Shown: positions 1 to 8,871 of the stretch, piece by piece | Numbering within the stretch: the first letter of the stretch is position 1 | Layout: each line of letters begins with the position of its first letter | Assembly (NCBI GenBank): GCA_015489175.1 | Contig: WGAI01000044.1 | Location: 1-32,778 of the forward strand | Reading direction: 5' to 3' | Origin: Caldifarciminota bacterium | GTDB taxonomy: Bacteria > Hydrothermota > Hydrothermia > B15-G9 | Length of the DNA stretch: 32,778 bases | Notes under the pieces: model-generated | What the model saw: the letters and a program-made list of their open reading frames with translations, nothing else | Databases searched by the model: none | What the model was told of the DNA's origin: nothing | Made by a program: the position numbers and the translations under genes

Positions 1-1729
1 CATAGCCAAGTTTCATGAGCGAGATCGCAATCCCGTCAGCGGCAGACTGATTCCCCAACGGATACAGGGTTTTGAGAGCGTCATGGTAGTTGCCGAGCGC
101 TATGTAGGAAAGCCCAACATACAACCACAGACTGTCTTCTACCTCAAAGGATGCATAGCTGTCCCTGGAGTTTTGAAAGTCGTTCACGACTTGCTCGAAT
201 TTGCCCAATCGGTAGCCGATTATCTCCCTGAGGACGAAGGCGTCGTGGTCGAGTTTGAACCCTTTGATGGGTATAAGACCAAGCACGCCATAGGCCTGTG
301 CAGTATCACCCTTAGCCAAAAAGCCTTGGGCTATGTCAAAAAGGAGATCGTATCGGTCGAGATCCACGATCTTAAACGCCTCCTCAAACCTGCCGTCCGT
401 GATCATGGCTCTAATCCGCTCGGTGAGGGTATCGTAATGCACTTTCGGCAGTGTGGCCTCCAGCTTCCTTGCATTGCCCAGAAATGTGGAGTCACCAGTT
501 GCCTGAAATAGCCGTTTGAATGCATCTATCTGCTTTTGCAGCTGATCCGTGGCTGATGTGTCGATGGGCACGCCAAACCGTTTCATTTCTACCTCAAGAT
601 TAGCTGCCTGACCGTAATCTCCGAGCGCAATGTAGCACCTGTGAAGGCTGGTTATAAGGCTATCGAGCGGGTAATAGATCCCGTTCGAATAGATGAGTTC
701 CAGAATTGGCAGAGCCTCATGGGGATACCTCATATCCATGAGTTTGTTGGCAAAGTCCACGATATAATTCGTGAACGGCGGAATGAGCGGCATGGAATCG
801 ATGATCGTCAACGCCGAATCCAGTTGCTCAGACAGGATGTAAAACCTGAAATTCAAAAGCGTCCTGTAAGGTTTTTCCTCCTCGTTGTTGAACAGTGAAA
901 TTCCGCCGAGTTTGAAGACCGTATCAGCTTTTCCCATGTTTATCATCATAACCGACCACGCTTTTTTGAGCTCCAACGGCCAGCGGTCAAAATCGACATC
1001 GATCTTTTTTGCGATTTCCATTGCCCGGCTGCTCGCCTGAATCTCGTTGAGGAGGCTTATCTCGTTTGCTATACATTTGAGACATTCCCCTGTCTCGTCA
1101 TTGCCGAGTGCCAGCGCCAACCCTGTATCGCCAAGTGTCGCATAAGCCCTGCTGATGACATAGTGTGAAAGTGGAACATCGTCCAAGTGGCGTTTTGATA
1201 GAAGAATAGCTCGGTTCGGGTTACCGGTCTCGATGCGCAGCTCCCCAATTCTGATCTGAACGCTATCCCTGCCGTTCGGATAATCGGCAGATAGCCTTTT
1301 CAGAGACATCATGGCGGAGTCGGGCATATTCAGGAACAGGAACAGATTGACGAGGTTCCAGATGGCCGCTTCTCTCCTGCTTGCGAAAGGATACTTGTTG
1401 ATGAACTCGGAAAGGAGTTTGGCTTTCTCCTTGGGATCGGATGTCAATTTGATCAGTATCGAGTAAGTGGTATCCGCGACTTCATTGCTGAGCCGAATCC
1501 TCCTCATGCTGTTAAGGATAGTCATTGCCCGCCCGTCGTCTCCGATCTGCATGAAGATGTTCGCTTTTAGCAGCAATGCCTGCCCTTCAAGCGGAGTGCC
1601 CCTCGCCGAATCGATGATGTGATCCAGCAAAGCCACAGCCGAATCTATCGAGACCTCTTTGGCCACCCTTTTGGCCATGTTAAGTGGGTTGCTCGCCACT
1701 ATGGTGAAAACAAGCAAAATTCCGCTCAT
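1..1729 (-). CDS. TPR-like repeat protein, probably exported (3' end outside window)
   Basis: The minus-strand frame is open from an ATG at 1729 to the left edge, about 576 codons with no stop, so this is the N-terminal part of a longer protein. The protein is mostly helical with recurring TPR-like phrases, for example YATLGDTGLALALG, YIALGDYGQAANLE and YIALGNYHDALKTL, which suggests a protein-interaction scaffold. The N-terminus (MSGILLVFTIVAS) is a short hydrophobic stretch that could be a signal peptide, although it lacks the usual positive charge. Two ATGs are adjacent (1732 and 1729); GGGAG just upstream fits the second better by spacing. It diverges from the nicotinate phosphoribosyltransferase operon. 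Partner and function cannot be assigned; such proteins in this type of organism are often periplasmic or outer-membrane assembly factors (inference). Confidence 0.8.
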   Translation of the reverse strand, partial: MSGILLVFTIVASNPLNMAKRVAKEVSIDSAVALLDHIIDSARGTPLEGQALLLKANIFMQIGDDGRAMTILNSMRRIRLSNEVADTTYSILIKLTSDPKEKAKLLSEFINKYPFASRREAAIWNLVNLFLFLNMPDSAMMSLKRLSADYPNGRDSVQIRIGELRIETGNPNRAILLSKRHLDDVPLSHYVISRAYATLGDTGLALALGNDETGECLKCIANEISLLNEIQASSRAMEIAKKIDVDFDRWPLELKKAWSVMMINMGKADTVFKLGGISLFNNEEEKPYRTLLNFRFYILSEQLDSALTIIDSMPLIPPFTNYIVDFANKLMDMRYPHEALPILELIYSNGIYYPLDSLITSLHRCYIALGDYGQAANLEVEMKRFGVPIDTSATDQLQKQIDAFKRLFQATGDSTFLGNARKLEATLPKVHYDTLTERIRAMITDGRFEEAFKIVDLDRYDLLFDIAQGFLAKGDTAQAYGVLGLIPIKGFKLDHDAFVLREIIGYRLGKFEQVVNDFQNSRDSYASFEVEDSLWLYVGLSYIALGNYHDALKTLYPLGNQSAADGIAISLMKLGY

Positions 1730-1828
1730 CATTTTCTCCCTGTTATTTTTGGGGTGTATTTTAACGCATGTTGGCTGGAGTGACCGCCCAATCTACAAAT
1801 CGGCTGTCCCTGTTTTGAAACCCTTTCA

Positions 1829-1857
1829 TTGCCTGAGAACTGCAGTTGATTTAAACT
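1829..1857 (+). promoter_or_regulatory. possible sigma-70 promoter of the 11-gene operon
   Basis: TTGCCT (1829-1834) and TAAACT (1852-1857) are separated by 17 bases in the divergent intergenic region. Each box matches 4 of 6 consensus bases. The predicted start is about 20 nt before the ATG at 1885, leaving room for the GGAGGT ribosome site at 1873-1878. Weak on sequence alone. Confidence 0.3.
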
Positions 1858-1884
1858 TATCTCAAAACTCACGGAGGTAATTAA

Positions 1885-3078
1885 ATGAGCAAATTCTTCA
1901 TAGCGGATGACGATGAGATACTTAATGGCAGGACGACCGACATTTATTTCATTAGAACAAAAGAGATACTGAAAAACAAGGGCATTCACAAACATGTCAG
2001 GGCTGAATTCACCGTTTCAAAACTGCCTTCTGGCTACAACTGGGCAGTTTTCGCAGGGCTTGAAGAGGCTCTCAGGCTTCTTGAAGGTAAGCCCATTGAT
2101 GTTTACGCACTTCCAGAAGGGACGATATTCACGGCTCGTGATGTGAAAGGCATACCCATACCGGTTATGTTCATCGAGGGCGATTACATGGATTTCGCCA
2201 TCTACGAAACGCCTACCCTGGGTTTTCTGTGCCAATCTTCAGGCATAGCCACAAAATCGGCCCGTGTCCGTGTGGCTGCCGGTGCCGATTCAACTGTGTT
2301 GTCCTTCGGCATAAGGCGCATGCACCCAGCTATAGCGCCACTGATAGACCGCAATGCCTATATAGGTGGCTGCGATGGTGTTTCGAGTATAGTTGGCGCC
2401 GAGACGATAAATCAGCCACCAAAAGGCACTATGCCGCACGCACTTATGATAACAATGGGCGAGGAGGAAGCGTGGAGAGCCTACGACGAGGTGCTGCCGC
2501 CTGAGGTGCCGAGAATTGTGTTGATCGATACATTCGGCGATGAGAAGTGGGAAGCTATCAAGGCGGCTCAGATCGTCAAGGACATCATGGGCATCAGACT
2601 GGACACTCCGGGCTCAAGAAAGGGCAACTTCCCCGACATCATCAGAGAGGTAAGGTGGGAACTTGACATCAGAGGGTTCAAGCATGTCCAGCTTTTCATC
2701 TCAGGCGGACTTGATGAGTATTCGATACCACCTCTGAAAGAAGCGGGCGCCACCGGTTTTGGCGTTGGAACATCGATATCGAACGCCCCGACCATCGACT
2801 ACGCAATGGACATCGTTGCCGTTGAAGGCAAGCCCCTCGCCAAAAAGGGCAAATTTGGCGGCATTAAGCATGTGAAAAGGTGCCAGAAGTGCGGCAGATA
2901 CCATGTTTTCCCAGAAGGGGAGGTTGGCGACACATGCTCCGTGTGCGGCGGTGAACTTGTGGATGTTCACAGGAAATTCATCGAGAACGGAAAAATTATC
3001 TCTGAATTGCCATCAGTTGACCAAATTCGCAGCTATGTGCTTGACCAGATCTCAAGGTTCGAGCTAACCATAGAGTGA
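1885..3078 (+). CDS. pncB: nicotinate phosphoribosyltransferase, archaeal-like form with zinc knuckle
   Basis: Joins nicotinate and PRPP, with ATP, to make nicotinate mononucleotide in the NAD salvage (Preiss-Handler) pathway; cytosolic. The 397-residue product has the family signatures: FGIRRMHPA at 141-149, GGCDGVSSIVGAETIN near 161-176, TMPHAL at 182-187 (His184 is the likely phosphorylated histidine by family analogy), LDTPGSRKGNF at 239-249 and the phosphate-binding run FISGGLDEYS then GFGVGTSISNAP at 291-302. A C-terminal zinc knuckle uses Cys333, Cys336, Cys351 and Cys354, as in the archaeal Thermoplasma-type enzymes and unlike the enterobacterial PncB. The ATG follows GGAGGT with a 6-base gap. 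First gene of a long collinear cluster; DUF1611 follows after 4 bases. Confidence 0.92.
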   Translation: MSKFFIADDDEILNGRTTDIYFIRTKEILKNKGIHKHVRAEFTVSKLPSGYNWAVFAGLEEALRLLEGKPIDVYALPEGTIFTARDVKGIPIPVMFIEGDYMDFAIYETPTLGFLCQSSGIATKSARVRVAAGADSTVLSFGIRRMHPAIAPLIDRNAYIGGCDGVSSIVGAETINQPPKGTMPHALMITMGEEEAWRAYDEVLPPEVPRIVLIDTFGDEKWEAIKAAQIVKDIMGIRLDTPGSRKGNFPDIIREVRWELDIRGFKHVQLFISGGLDEYSIPPLKEAGATGFGVGTSISNAPTIDYAMDIVAVEGKPLAKKGKFGGIKHVKRCQKCGRYHVFPEGEVGDTCSVCGGELVDVHRKFIENGKIISELPSVDQIRSYVLDQISRFELTIE

Positions 3079-3082
3079 TCCC

Positions 3083-4129
3083 ATGAGACGAATAGTGGTT
3101 CTTGCTGAGGGATCATTTGGGCCGCACACCTCGAAAACAGCTACAGGGCTGATCAGGTTCAGCCGTTCGCCGGTCGTAGCTGTCATAGACTCGACAAAGG
3201 CCGGCCACAAGGCCTCGGATTACATAGGTATAGGCGAAGATATCCCGATAGTGGCCTCCATCGAGGAGGCCATGCAGTTTGAACCGACCACTCTCATACT
3301 CGGCACATCCCCGATGGGCGGTAGGATCCCCGATGAGTGGCGGAAAATCATCGTGGATGCGATAACTCACGGCCTCGATGTAGAGTCCGGCATGCATCAG
3401 TTCCTGTCGGATGACCCAGAATTTGTTGAGTTGAGCAAAAAATACGGCACACGCCTCATGGATTACCGTAAAGTGCCGCCCGAATACAACAGGATTCCCG
3501 ACATGCAGGACACGGACGGATTTGTCGTCCTTGTTGCGGGTCTGGATTCAAATATCGGGAAGATGACAACTGCTGTTGAGCTCATACGCGCGGCCGAACG
3601 GCTTGGCAGGGACGATGTCGTGATGGCTCCAACGGGCCAAACCGGCATCATGCTGGAGGGATGGGGCATAGCAATTGACCATGTGCTCAGCGATTTCCTC
3701 GCAGGTGCCGTTGAGTTGCTGGTCAGAAAGGCTGTCACTGAGCATCATGGCAAAATTGTGCTTGTCGAGGGGCAGGGCTCGCTCTACCACCCGGCTTATT
3801 CCGGTGTGGCGCTCGGCTTGATGCACGGCTCAAGGCCGAATGGCATGATACTCGTCTATAATCCAAAACGGAAAGCCATCAGGAAGTTTGAGACCGTTCA
3901 CCTCCCGCCTCTCAAAGAAGCAGTCTATCATCACGAGCTGATCGCATCTTTCATAAAACCGTCGAAAGTCATCGGCATCTCAGTCGATACCTCCGATATG
4001 GATCGCGATGGCGCAGAAAAGCTTTTGAATGACCTCGAGATGGAGCTCGGCATCCCGGCATCCGATCCCATTCGGGATGGTGGGGAGAAACTGTTGCAGA
4101 CTATCATTCAGGAGGCTGAAAGGAAGTGA
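3083..4129 (+). CDS. DUF1611 family P-loop protein
   Basis: A 348-residue DUF1611-family protein. The N-terminal half (about 1-140) looks like a Rossmann-type fold (MRRIVVLAEG, then AVIDSTKAG and LILGTSPMGGRIP). The C-terminal half is a P-loop domain with a Walker A-like GLDSNIGKMTT at 153-163 and VLVEGQGSLYHPAYSG at 226-241 as the Walker B region. Some family members (DgcN) are described as acyltransferases in D-glutamate breakdown, usually beside a DgcA-type enolase; no such partner is seen here, so that role should not be assumed. The ATG lies 4 bases after the upstream stop without a clear ribosome site, so translation is probably coupled. Its stop overlaps the GTG start of the DUF488 gene. 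Family call is firm, function unknown. Confidence 0.8.
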   Translation: MRRIVVLAEGSFGPHTSKTATGLIRFSRSPVVAVIDSTKAGHKASDYIGIGEDIPIVASIEEAMQFEPTTLILGTSPMGGRIPDEWRKIIVDAITHGLDVESGMHQFLSDDPEFVELSKKYGTRLMDYRKVPPEYNRIPDMQDTDGFVVLVAGLDSNIGKMTTAVELIRAAERLGRDDVVMAPTGQTGIMLEGWGIAIDHVLSDFLAGAVELLVRKAVTEHHGKIVLVEGQGSLYHPAYSGVALGLMHGSRPNGMILVYNPKRKAIRKFETVHLPPLKEAVYHHELIASFIKPSKVIGISVDTSDMDRDGAEKLLNDLEMELGIPASDPIRDGGEKLLQTIIQEAERK

Positions 4130-4611
4130 AGTTCTATACGCTTGGACATTCAAATCGCCAATTCGATGAGCTCTGCGAAATCCTGAAGAAATTTGGGATA
4201 GCGCTGGTCATTGATGTGCGCAGGTTTCCTCAGTCTCAAAAGTTTCCCCATTTCAACAGGGAGAACCTCGAAAAAAGGCTTTCGGAATGCGGAATAAGCT
4301 ACATGTATCTCGGGGATCTGCTCGGCGGCTACCGTGAGGGTGGATATGAGGAGTATATGAAGACTGACGAGTTCAATCTGGGCATCGGTAAACTGCTTTT
4401 TTGGGGGATAGATGGCAAAACTGTCATCCTGTGTGCTGAAAAGCTCTGGTTTAAGTGTCACAGGAGGTTCATCGCCGACAGACTTGTTGAGCTCGGTCAC
4501 GAGGTTATCCATATCATCGACAGGGACAAAGTTCAGAAACATACTCTTTCCCAACCTGAAATCGAACTTTTTGAGTCCTCAAGCGAAAGAGGCGAAGAAG
4601 AGCAGGAATAA
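4126..4611 (+). CDS. DUF488 family protein
   Basis: A 161-residue protein of the DUF488 family. The hallmarks are visible: YTLGHSNRQFDEL at the start, VIDVRRFPQSQKFPHFN near 27-44, YLGDLLGGYREGGY near 60-74, and CAEKLWFKCHRRFIAD near 103-118 with two cysteines and a histidine typical of the family. The biochemical role is not established. Translation starts at GTG 4126, overlapping the DUF1611 stop (GTGA), with AGGAGG at 4110-4115 ten bases upstream. The last 20 residues are rich in Glu and Ser and look disordered. It belongs to the same probable transcript as the NAD-salvage gene. Confidence 0.85.
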   Translation: MKFYTLGHSNRQFDELCEILKKFGIALVIDVRRFPQSQKFPHFNRENLEKRLSECGISYMYLGDLLGGYREGGYEEYMKTDEFNLGIGKLLFWGIDGKTVILCAEKLWFKCHRRFIADRLVELGHEVIHIIDRDKVQKHTLSQPEIELFESSSERGEEEQE

Positions 4612-4620
4612 CCCTTCAAC

Positions 4621-4645
4621 GGCCTGAAATCGGGCATCTCAGGCC
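4621..4645 (+). other. stem-loop in the short leader of the endonuclease V gene
   Basis: GGCCTGA at 4621-4627 pairs perfectly with TCAGGCC at 4639-4645, leaving an 11-base loop. It sits in the 54-base gap between the DUF488 and endonuclease V genes and is not followed by a T-run, so it is not a typical terminator. It could be an mRNA processing or stability element, or chance. Confidence 0.4.
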
Positions 4646-4665
4646 AAAATGCAGGATGGTCATCG

Positions 4666-5316
4666 ATGAATCTTTATGAATTGAAGGCCATACAGTTGGA
4701 ATTGTCTCAAAAAGTGCGTCTTACGCCTTTTAGTGGGCCTGTTAGGCATGTGGCCGGTTGCGATGTGTCTTACAACCGAGCAAAGAACGAGATGACGGCT
4801 GTCGTTGCAGTCCTTGAGTATCCATCCCTGAAGCTGATCGAAATCGCATCTCACACCGCCATGGTTGAGTTTCCTTACATCCCGACATTTCTTTCGTTCA
4901 GAGAGTTGCCATCTCTGCTTGAAGCGTTCAAGAAGGTCAAGATCAAGCCTGAGTTGATAGTGGTCGATGGGCAGGGCATTGCTCATCCTCGAAAGTTAGG
5001 CATAGCCGCGCATTTCGGCGTCACGGTTGGCATCCCGACGATCGGATGCGCTAAATCCCATCTTTTCGGAAAATATGTCATGCCGGGTGAGAAGCGAGGG
5101 GAATGGAAACCGCTGCTGGATAAAGACGGCGATGTCATAGGCGCGGTTGTCAGGACGAGGGACAGGGTCAAACCCGTTTTCATTTCGCCCGGCCACTTGA
5201 TTGATGTCAAATCAAGTGTAGAATGGATATTAAAACTAACAAAAGGGTTCAAGCTGCCCGAACCAATAAGGTTTGCAGATTCCATATCAAGGAGGATTTC
5301 ACATGAAGGAATTTGA
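4666..5316 (+). CDS. nfi: endonuclease V (deoxyinosine 3' endonuclease)
   Basis: Cuts the second phosphodiester bond 3' to deoxyinosine, starting repair of deaminated adenine; a cytosolic DNA-repair enzyme needing Mg2+. The 216-residue product has the family core: VAGCDVSY with Asp33, FPYIPTFLSFRELP with Glu80, and VVDGQGIAHPRKLGIAAHFG with Asp101. These correspond to the catalytic Asp43, Glu89 and Asp110 of the Thermotoga enzyme. GIPTIGCAKSHLFG (123-136) is also typical. The ATG at 4666 follows AGGAT by nine bases. The coding end overlaps the start of the FabG-like gene by 14 bases, so the two are likely coupled. Confidence 0.92.
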   Translation: MNLYELKAIQLELSQKVRLTPFSGPVRHVAGCDVSYNRAKNEMTAVVAVLEYPSLKLIEIASHTAMVEFPYIPTFLSFRELPSLLEAFKKVKIKPELIVVDGQGIAHPRKLGIAAHFGVTVGIPTIGCAKSHLFGKYVMPGEKRGEWKPLLDKDGDVIGAVVRTRDRVKPVFISPGHLIDVKSSVEWILKLTKGFKLPEPIRFADSISRRISHEGI

Positions 5317-6043
5317 CGGCAAGGTAGCCATTGTGACAGGGGCGAGCCGTGGCATAGGCAGGGCGATAGCTTTGAAGATGGCCTCAGAAGGCGCAAAGGT
5401 GGCAACAATTGCCAGAAATGCTGAGCTGCTCAAGGAAGTTGTCAACGAGATAAAATCGAGCGGCGGCGAGGCTGTGGCCATTCCAATGGATGTGACTGAT
5501 TTCAATGCAGTTAACGATGCTGTTTCCGAAGTGATAGGACACTGGGGGCGAGTCGATTTTCTGATTAACAATGCGGGCATAACGCGCGATACACTTCTGA
5601 TGAGGATGAAGGAGGCGGATTGGGATGCAGTCATATCCGTCAACCTGAAGGGGGCGTTCAACTTCTCAAAAGCTGTTGTGCGACAGATGATGAAACAGCG
5701 CAGCGGCGTGATAGTGAACATCTCATCAGTTGTGGGCATAATCGGGAATGCCGGTCAGACAAACTATGCGGCTTCAAAGGCCGGTCTGATAGCTTTCACG
5801 AAATCGCTCGCCAAAGAGCTTGGCCCACGCAATGTGAGGGTTGTTGCGGTCGCCCCGGGTTTTATCGAGACCGATATGACATCCAATCTGCCTGAAGCCA
5901 TCAAGAAGGCATACTTTGACAACATACCCCTGAGGAGGTTCGGTAAGCCTGAGGATGTGGCGGAGCTCGTCGCTTTCCTCTGTTCGGATAAAGCAGCTTA
6001 CATAACTGGCCAAACCTATATAATAGATGGCGGACTGACATAA
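5303..6043 (+). CDS. fabG: 3-oxoacyl-ACP reductase FabG-like short-chain dehydrogenase
   Basis: Likely reduces 3-oxoacyl-ACP with NADPH in fatty acid elongation. The 246-residue protein is a classical short-chain dehydrogenase: TGASRGIG (12-19) for the cofactor, NNAG (89-92), and catalytic Ser142, Tyr155, Lys159 in SSVVGIIGNAGQTNYAASK, each four residues beyond the E. coli FabG triad. The C-terminal PGFIETDMT and ITGQTYIIDGG are typical of FabG. I chose ATG 5303 because AAGGAGGA ends seven bases upstream; an in-frame ATG at 5273 would add ten unconserved residues deeper inside nfi and has no ribosome site. No other fatty-acid genes are in the window, so a different SDR substrate remains possible. 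Confidence 0.9.
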   Translation: MKEFDGKVAIVTGASRGIGRAIALKMASEGAKVATIARNAELLKEVVNEIKSSGGEAVAIPMDVTDFNAVNDAVSEVIGHWGRVDFLINNAGITRDTLLMRMKEADWDAVISVNLKGAFNFSKAVVRQMMKQRSGVIVNISSVVGIIGNAGQTNYAASKAGLIAFTKSLAKELGPRNVRVVAVAPGFIETDMTSNLPEAIKKAYFDNIPLRRFGKPEDVAELVAFLCSDKAAYITGQTYIIDGGLT

Positions 6044-6066
6044 AGATTGCAGGGAGGTCGATAAGA

Positions 6067-7770
6067 GTGGATGATCGGAGGCTTTTGACAGCCCTTTTAA
6101 AAGCCAATGTAATAACCAGAGAGCAGGCTCAAATGCTGCTCGAAGAGAGGAAGACATCCAATCTAAGCCTTGTGAAACTGATCCCAAAGATGGGGATTGC
6201 GAGTGAAGACGATGTTATAAGGACGGTTGGTGAGGTTTACAGGATTCCGGTAGTTGATCCTACAACAGAAGATGTTGATCCACAAGTTTTTAAATACATT
6301 CCCGTTGAAATAGCCCGAAAATACAAGATTTTCCCGCTTAAAAGAAGGGGCAGAACCCTTATTGTGGCGATGAGCGACCCAACCGATTACACGATCGTTG
6401 ATAATCTGAAATTCATCACAGGATACGAGATAGAACCTGTACTGGCCACGGAAACATCTATAATGAGAGCGATAGACCAGTATTATGGCGCTGAGGATAA
6501 GCTCAAAGAGATATTGGAATCTCTGAAGGAAGCCGAGGGTGATCTTGAGGTGATGGAGGAGCAGGAAGAGACTTCTCCTGAAACTGCTGCTGCACTTGTC
6601 GAAGAAGCTCCGGTTGTGAAATTGGTTAACGGGATAATTATCGAAGCGGTTAAGAGGCGTGCCAGCGATATTCATATCGAACCTTATGAGAAATTTGTAA
6701 GGGTTAGGTTCAGGATTGACGGTGTGTTACACGAGGTGATGCCAATTCCGCCGAGATACCGTGATGCTGTGGTCTCGAGGATAAAGATCATGTCAAGACT
6801 GAACATAGCTGAGAGGCGGTTGCCTCAGGACGGACACATCAAGATGAAATTACAGGACGGGCGCGTGATTGACCTTCGTGTCTCGACATTGCCGACCCTG
6901 TTTGGCGAAAAGGTTGTTATGCGTATTCTGGATAAGAGCAACCTGAAGTTCGACCTTGCGAAGCTTGGCATGGAGAAACAGGCACTGAAGTTGTTCCTTG
7001 AAGCGATACAGAGACCTTATGGTATCATCCTTGTCACAGGGCCGACGGGTAGTGGTAAAACGACGACTTTGTATTCTGCCATATCGAGGTTGAATAAGCC
7101 AGAAGTCAACATCATGACGGCTGAGGACCCGGTTGAATACGACTTCCCGGGGGTCAATCAGGTCCAGATCAGGGAGGATATTGGACTGACATTTGCTATG
7201 GCACTGAGGGCGTTCCTTCGTCAGGACCCTGACATCATCCTTGTTGGAGAGATTCGTGACCAGGAGACCGCTGAGATAGCGATCAGAGCGGCACTTACAG
7301 GGCACCTCGTGCTGTCAACATTGCACACAAACGACGCACCAAGCACGGTAAGCAGGTTGATAGACATGGGCATTCCACCATATCTCGTCGCTGCCTCCCT
7401 TAACCTCATTGTGGCTCAGCGTCTCGTAAAAAGGATATGTCCCAAATGTAAAACGCCGTATCACCCTACAAAAGAGGATCTTTTGAAGCTCAATCTGAGC
7501 GAAGAGGAGATCAAAGGCGTGACGCTTTACTATGGTAAAGGGTGTAATGCCTGTAACAACACCGGGTATTCAGGGCGTGAGGGACTTTACGAGGTGATGA
7601 AAATAACACCCGAAATCAGAGAACTTATCCTTAAAAACGCTCCGACCCATGTCCTGAAGGAAAAAGCCATAGAGCAAGGGATGGTTACCCTGCGTGAGGC
7701 TGGCATAAGAAAACTATTCGCTGGAAAGACAACAATCCAAGAAGTATTGAGGGCAACAGTGGAGGATTGA
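6067..7770 (+). CDS. pilB: type IV pilus extension ATPase PilB (GspE/PilB family)
   Basis: Cytoplasmic hexameric ATPase that powers pilus extension or, in related machines, type II secretion. The 567-residue protein has an N-terminal MshEN-like domain (about 1-150), then the secretion ATPase core with Walker A GPTGSGKT at 325-332, the Asp and His boxes, Walker B around DIILVGE (389-395) and TGHLVLSTLHTND. The zinc site is Cys458/Cys461 and Cys493/Cys496, as in GspE and PilB. Translation starts at GTG 6067, eight bases after GGGAGG. PilT follows after one base and PilC after that, which favours PilB over a secretion GspE. Confidence 0.93.
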   Translation: MDDRRLLTALLKANVITREQAQMLLEERKTSNLSLVKLIPKMGIASEDDVIRTVGEVYRIPVVDPTTEDVDPQVFKYIPVEIARKYKIFPLKRRGRTLIVAMSDPTDYTIVDNLKFITGYEIEPVLATETSIMRAIDQYYGAEDKLKEILESLKEAEGDLEVMEEQEETSPETAAALVEEAPVVKLVNGIIIEAVKRRASDIHIEPYEKFVRVRFRIDGVLHEVMPIPPRYRDAVVSRIKIMSRLNIAERRLPQDGHIKMKLQDGRVIDLRVSTLPTLFGEKVVMRILDKSNLKFDLAKLGMEKQALKLFLEAIQRPYGIILVTGPTGSGKTTTLYSAISRLNKPEVNIMTAEDPVEYDFPGVNQVQIREDIGLTFAMALRAFLRQDPDIILVGEIRDQETAEIAIRAALTGHLVLSTLHTNDAPSTVSRLIDMGIPPYLVAASLNLIVAQRLVKRICPKCKTPYHPTKEDLLKLNLSEEEIKGVTLYYGKGCNACNNTGYSGREGLYEVMKITPEIRELILKNAPTHVLKEKAIEQGMVTLREAGIRKLFAGKTTIQEVLRATVED

Positions 7771-7771
7771 T

Positions 7772-8851
7772 ATGCCATACACAATGGAACAGCTTTTGAG
7801 GATCACTGTGGACCAGAGGGCCACAGACCTGCACATAATTGCGGGCATGCCGCCCTTCCTCAGGATAGACAAGAAATTGGTCCCGCTTGGAAACCAGCCT
7901 TTGACAGCAGCAGAAACGAGGACTTTGATTTACAGCGTGTTAAATGATCAGCAGAAGCTCAGATTTGAAAATGAGCTGGAGTTGGATTTCGCTATCTCTA
8001 TCGCCGGATTAAGCCGATTTAGGGCCAACGCATACTGGCAGCAGGGCAGTGTGGCCGCTGCTATCAGGCGTATTCCAGTCAGGATACCGACGCCTGAGGC
8101 CCTTAACTTGCCGCCTGTGGTTATCGGGCTGACTCAAAAATCACAAGGGCTTGTCCTTGTTACAGGTCCAACTGGAAGCGGAAAATCGACGACGCTGGCT
8201 TCCTTGATCAATAAGATCAACAACGATAGGGCTGAACATATCCTTACGGTCGAGGATCCTATCGAGTATGTTTATCAGCCCAAGTTGTCTATAATCTCAC
8301 AGCGGGAACTGGACCAGGACACCAAATCGTTCGCAAACGCACTTAAGTATGCGCTTCGTCAGGATCCTGACATCATAATGGTTGGCGAGATGCGTGATAA
8401 GGAGACCATCGCACTCGCTTTGACAGCGGCCGAAACTGGACACCTTGTTTTTGCAACGCTGCACACCTATTCGGCAATCGAGTCGATAAACCGCATAATC
8501 GATGTGTTCCCGGCCCACCAGCAGTCGCAGGTCAGAACCCAGCTGGCTCAAGTGTTGGAGGCTGTGATAGCACAGCGTCTGTTGCCGCGCGCAGGTGGGA
8601 AGGGTTTGGCACTCGCGATGGAGATCATGATCGCCACGCCGGCTGTCAGAACGCTTATTCGTGAAGCAAGAAACCATGAAATTTACGGGGTGATTCAGAC
8701 AAGCCAGCGCTATGGCATGAAGACGATGAACATGTCTTTGATCGAGCTTTTAAAGAAAAACATGATAACATGGCAGACGGCCATGCTTGCCTCGCCAAAT
8801 CCGGAGGAGCTTAAGCGGATGGCACGAGAAGCAGGCCTGATATTTGTGTAA
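7772..8851 (+). CDS. pilT: type IV pilus retraction ATPase PilT
   Basis: Cytoplasmic hexameric ATPase that drives pilus disassembly, giving twitching motility and DNA uptake. The 359-residue protein matches PilT in length and in features: N-terminal ATDLHIIAGMPPFLRID, AAIRRIP near residue 92, Walker A GPTGSGKS at 132-139, Walker B DIIMVGE at 200-206, the His box TGHLVFATLHTYSA and AQRLLPR near 269. It lacks the zinc site of PilB. The ATG lies one base after the pilB stop, with GGAGGA five bases upstream. Presence of both motors indicates a retractile pilus. Confidence 0.94.
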   Translation: MPYTMEQLLRITVDQRATDLHIIAGMPPFLRIDKKLVPLGNQPLTAAETRTLIYSVLNDQQKLRFENELELDFAISIAGLSRFRANAYWQQGSVAAAIRRIPVRIPTPEALNLPPVVIGLTQKSQGLVLVTGPTGSGKSTTLASLINKINNDRAEHILTVEDPIEYVYQPKLSIISQRELDQDTKSFANALKYALRQDPDIIMVGEMRDKETIALALTAAETGHLVFATLHTYSAIESINRIIDVFPAHQQSQVRTQLAQVLEAVIAQRLLPRAGGKGLALAMEIMIATPAVRTLIREARNHEIYGVIQTSQRYGMKTMNMSLIELLKKNMITWQTAMLASPNPEELKRMAREAGLIFV

Positions 8852-8871
8852 ATCTCAGGGGGTGGTAGTAG

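Noticed and set aside
83-898. Plus-strand open frames at 83-511 and 641-898
   Set aside because: They lie antisense to the long minus-strand TPR-like frame, which is open for 1,729 bases and reads as a coherent repeat protein; the plus frames have no ribosome site or recognisable motif.
4621-4645. Stem-loop before nfi as an intrinsic terminator
   Set aside because: There is no run of T after the stem, and the downstream gene needs readthrough because no promoter is evident.
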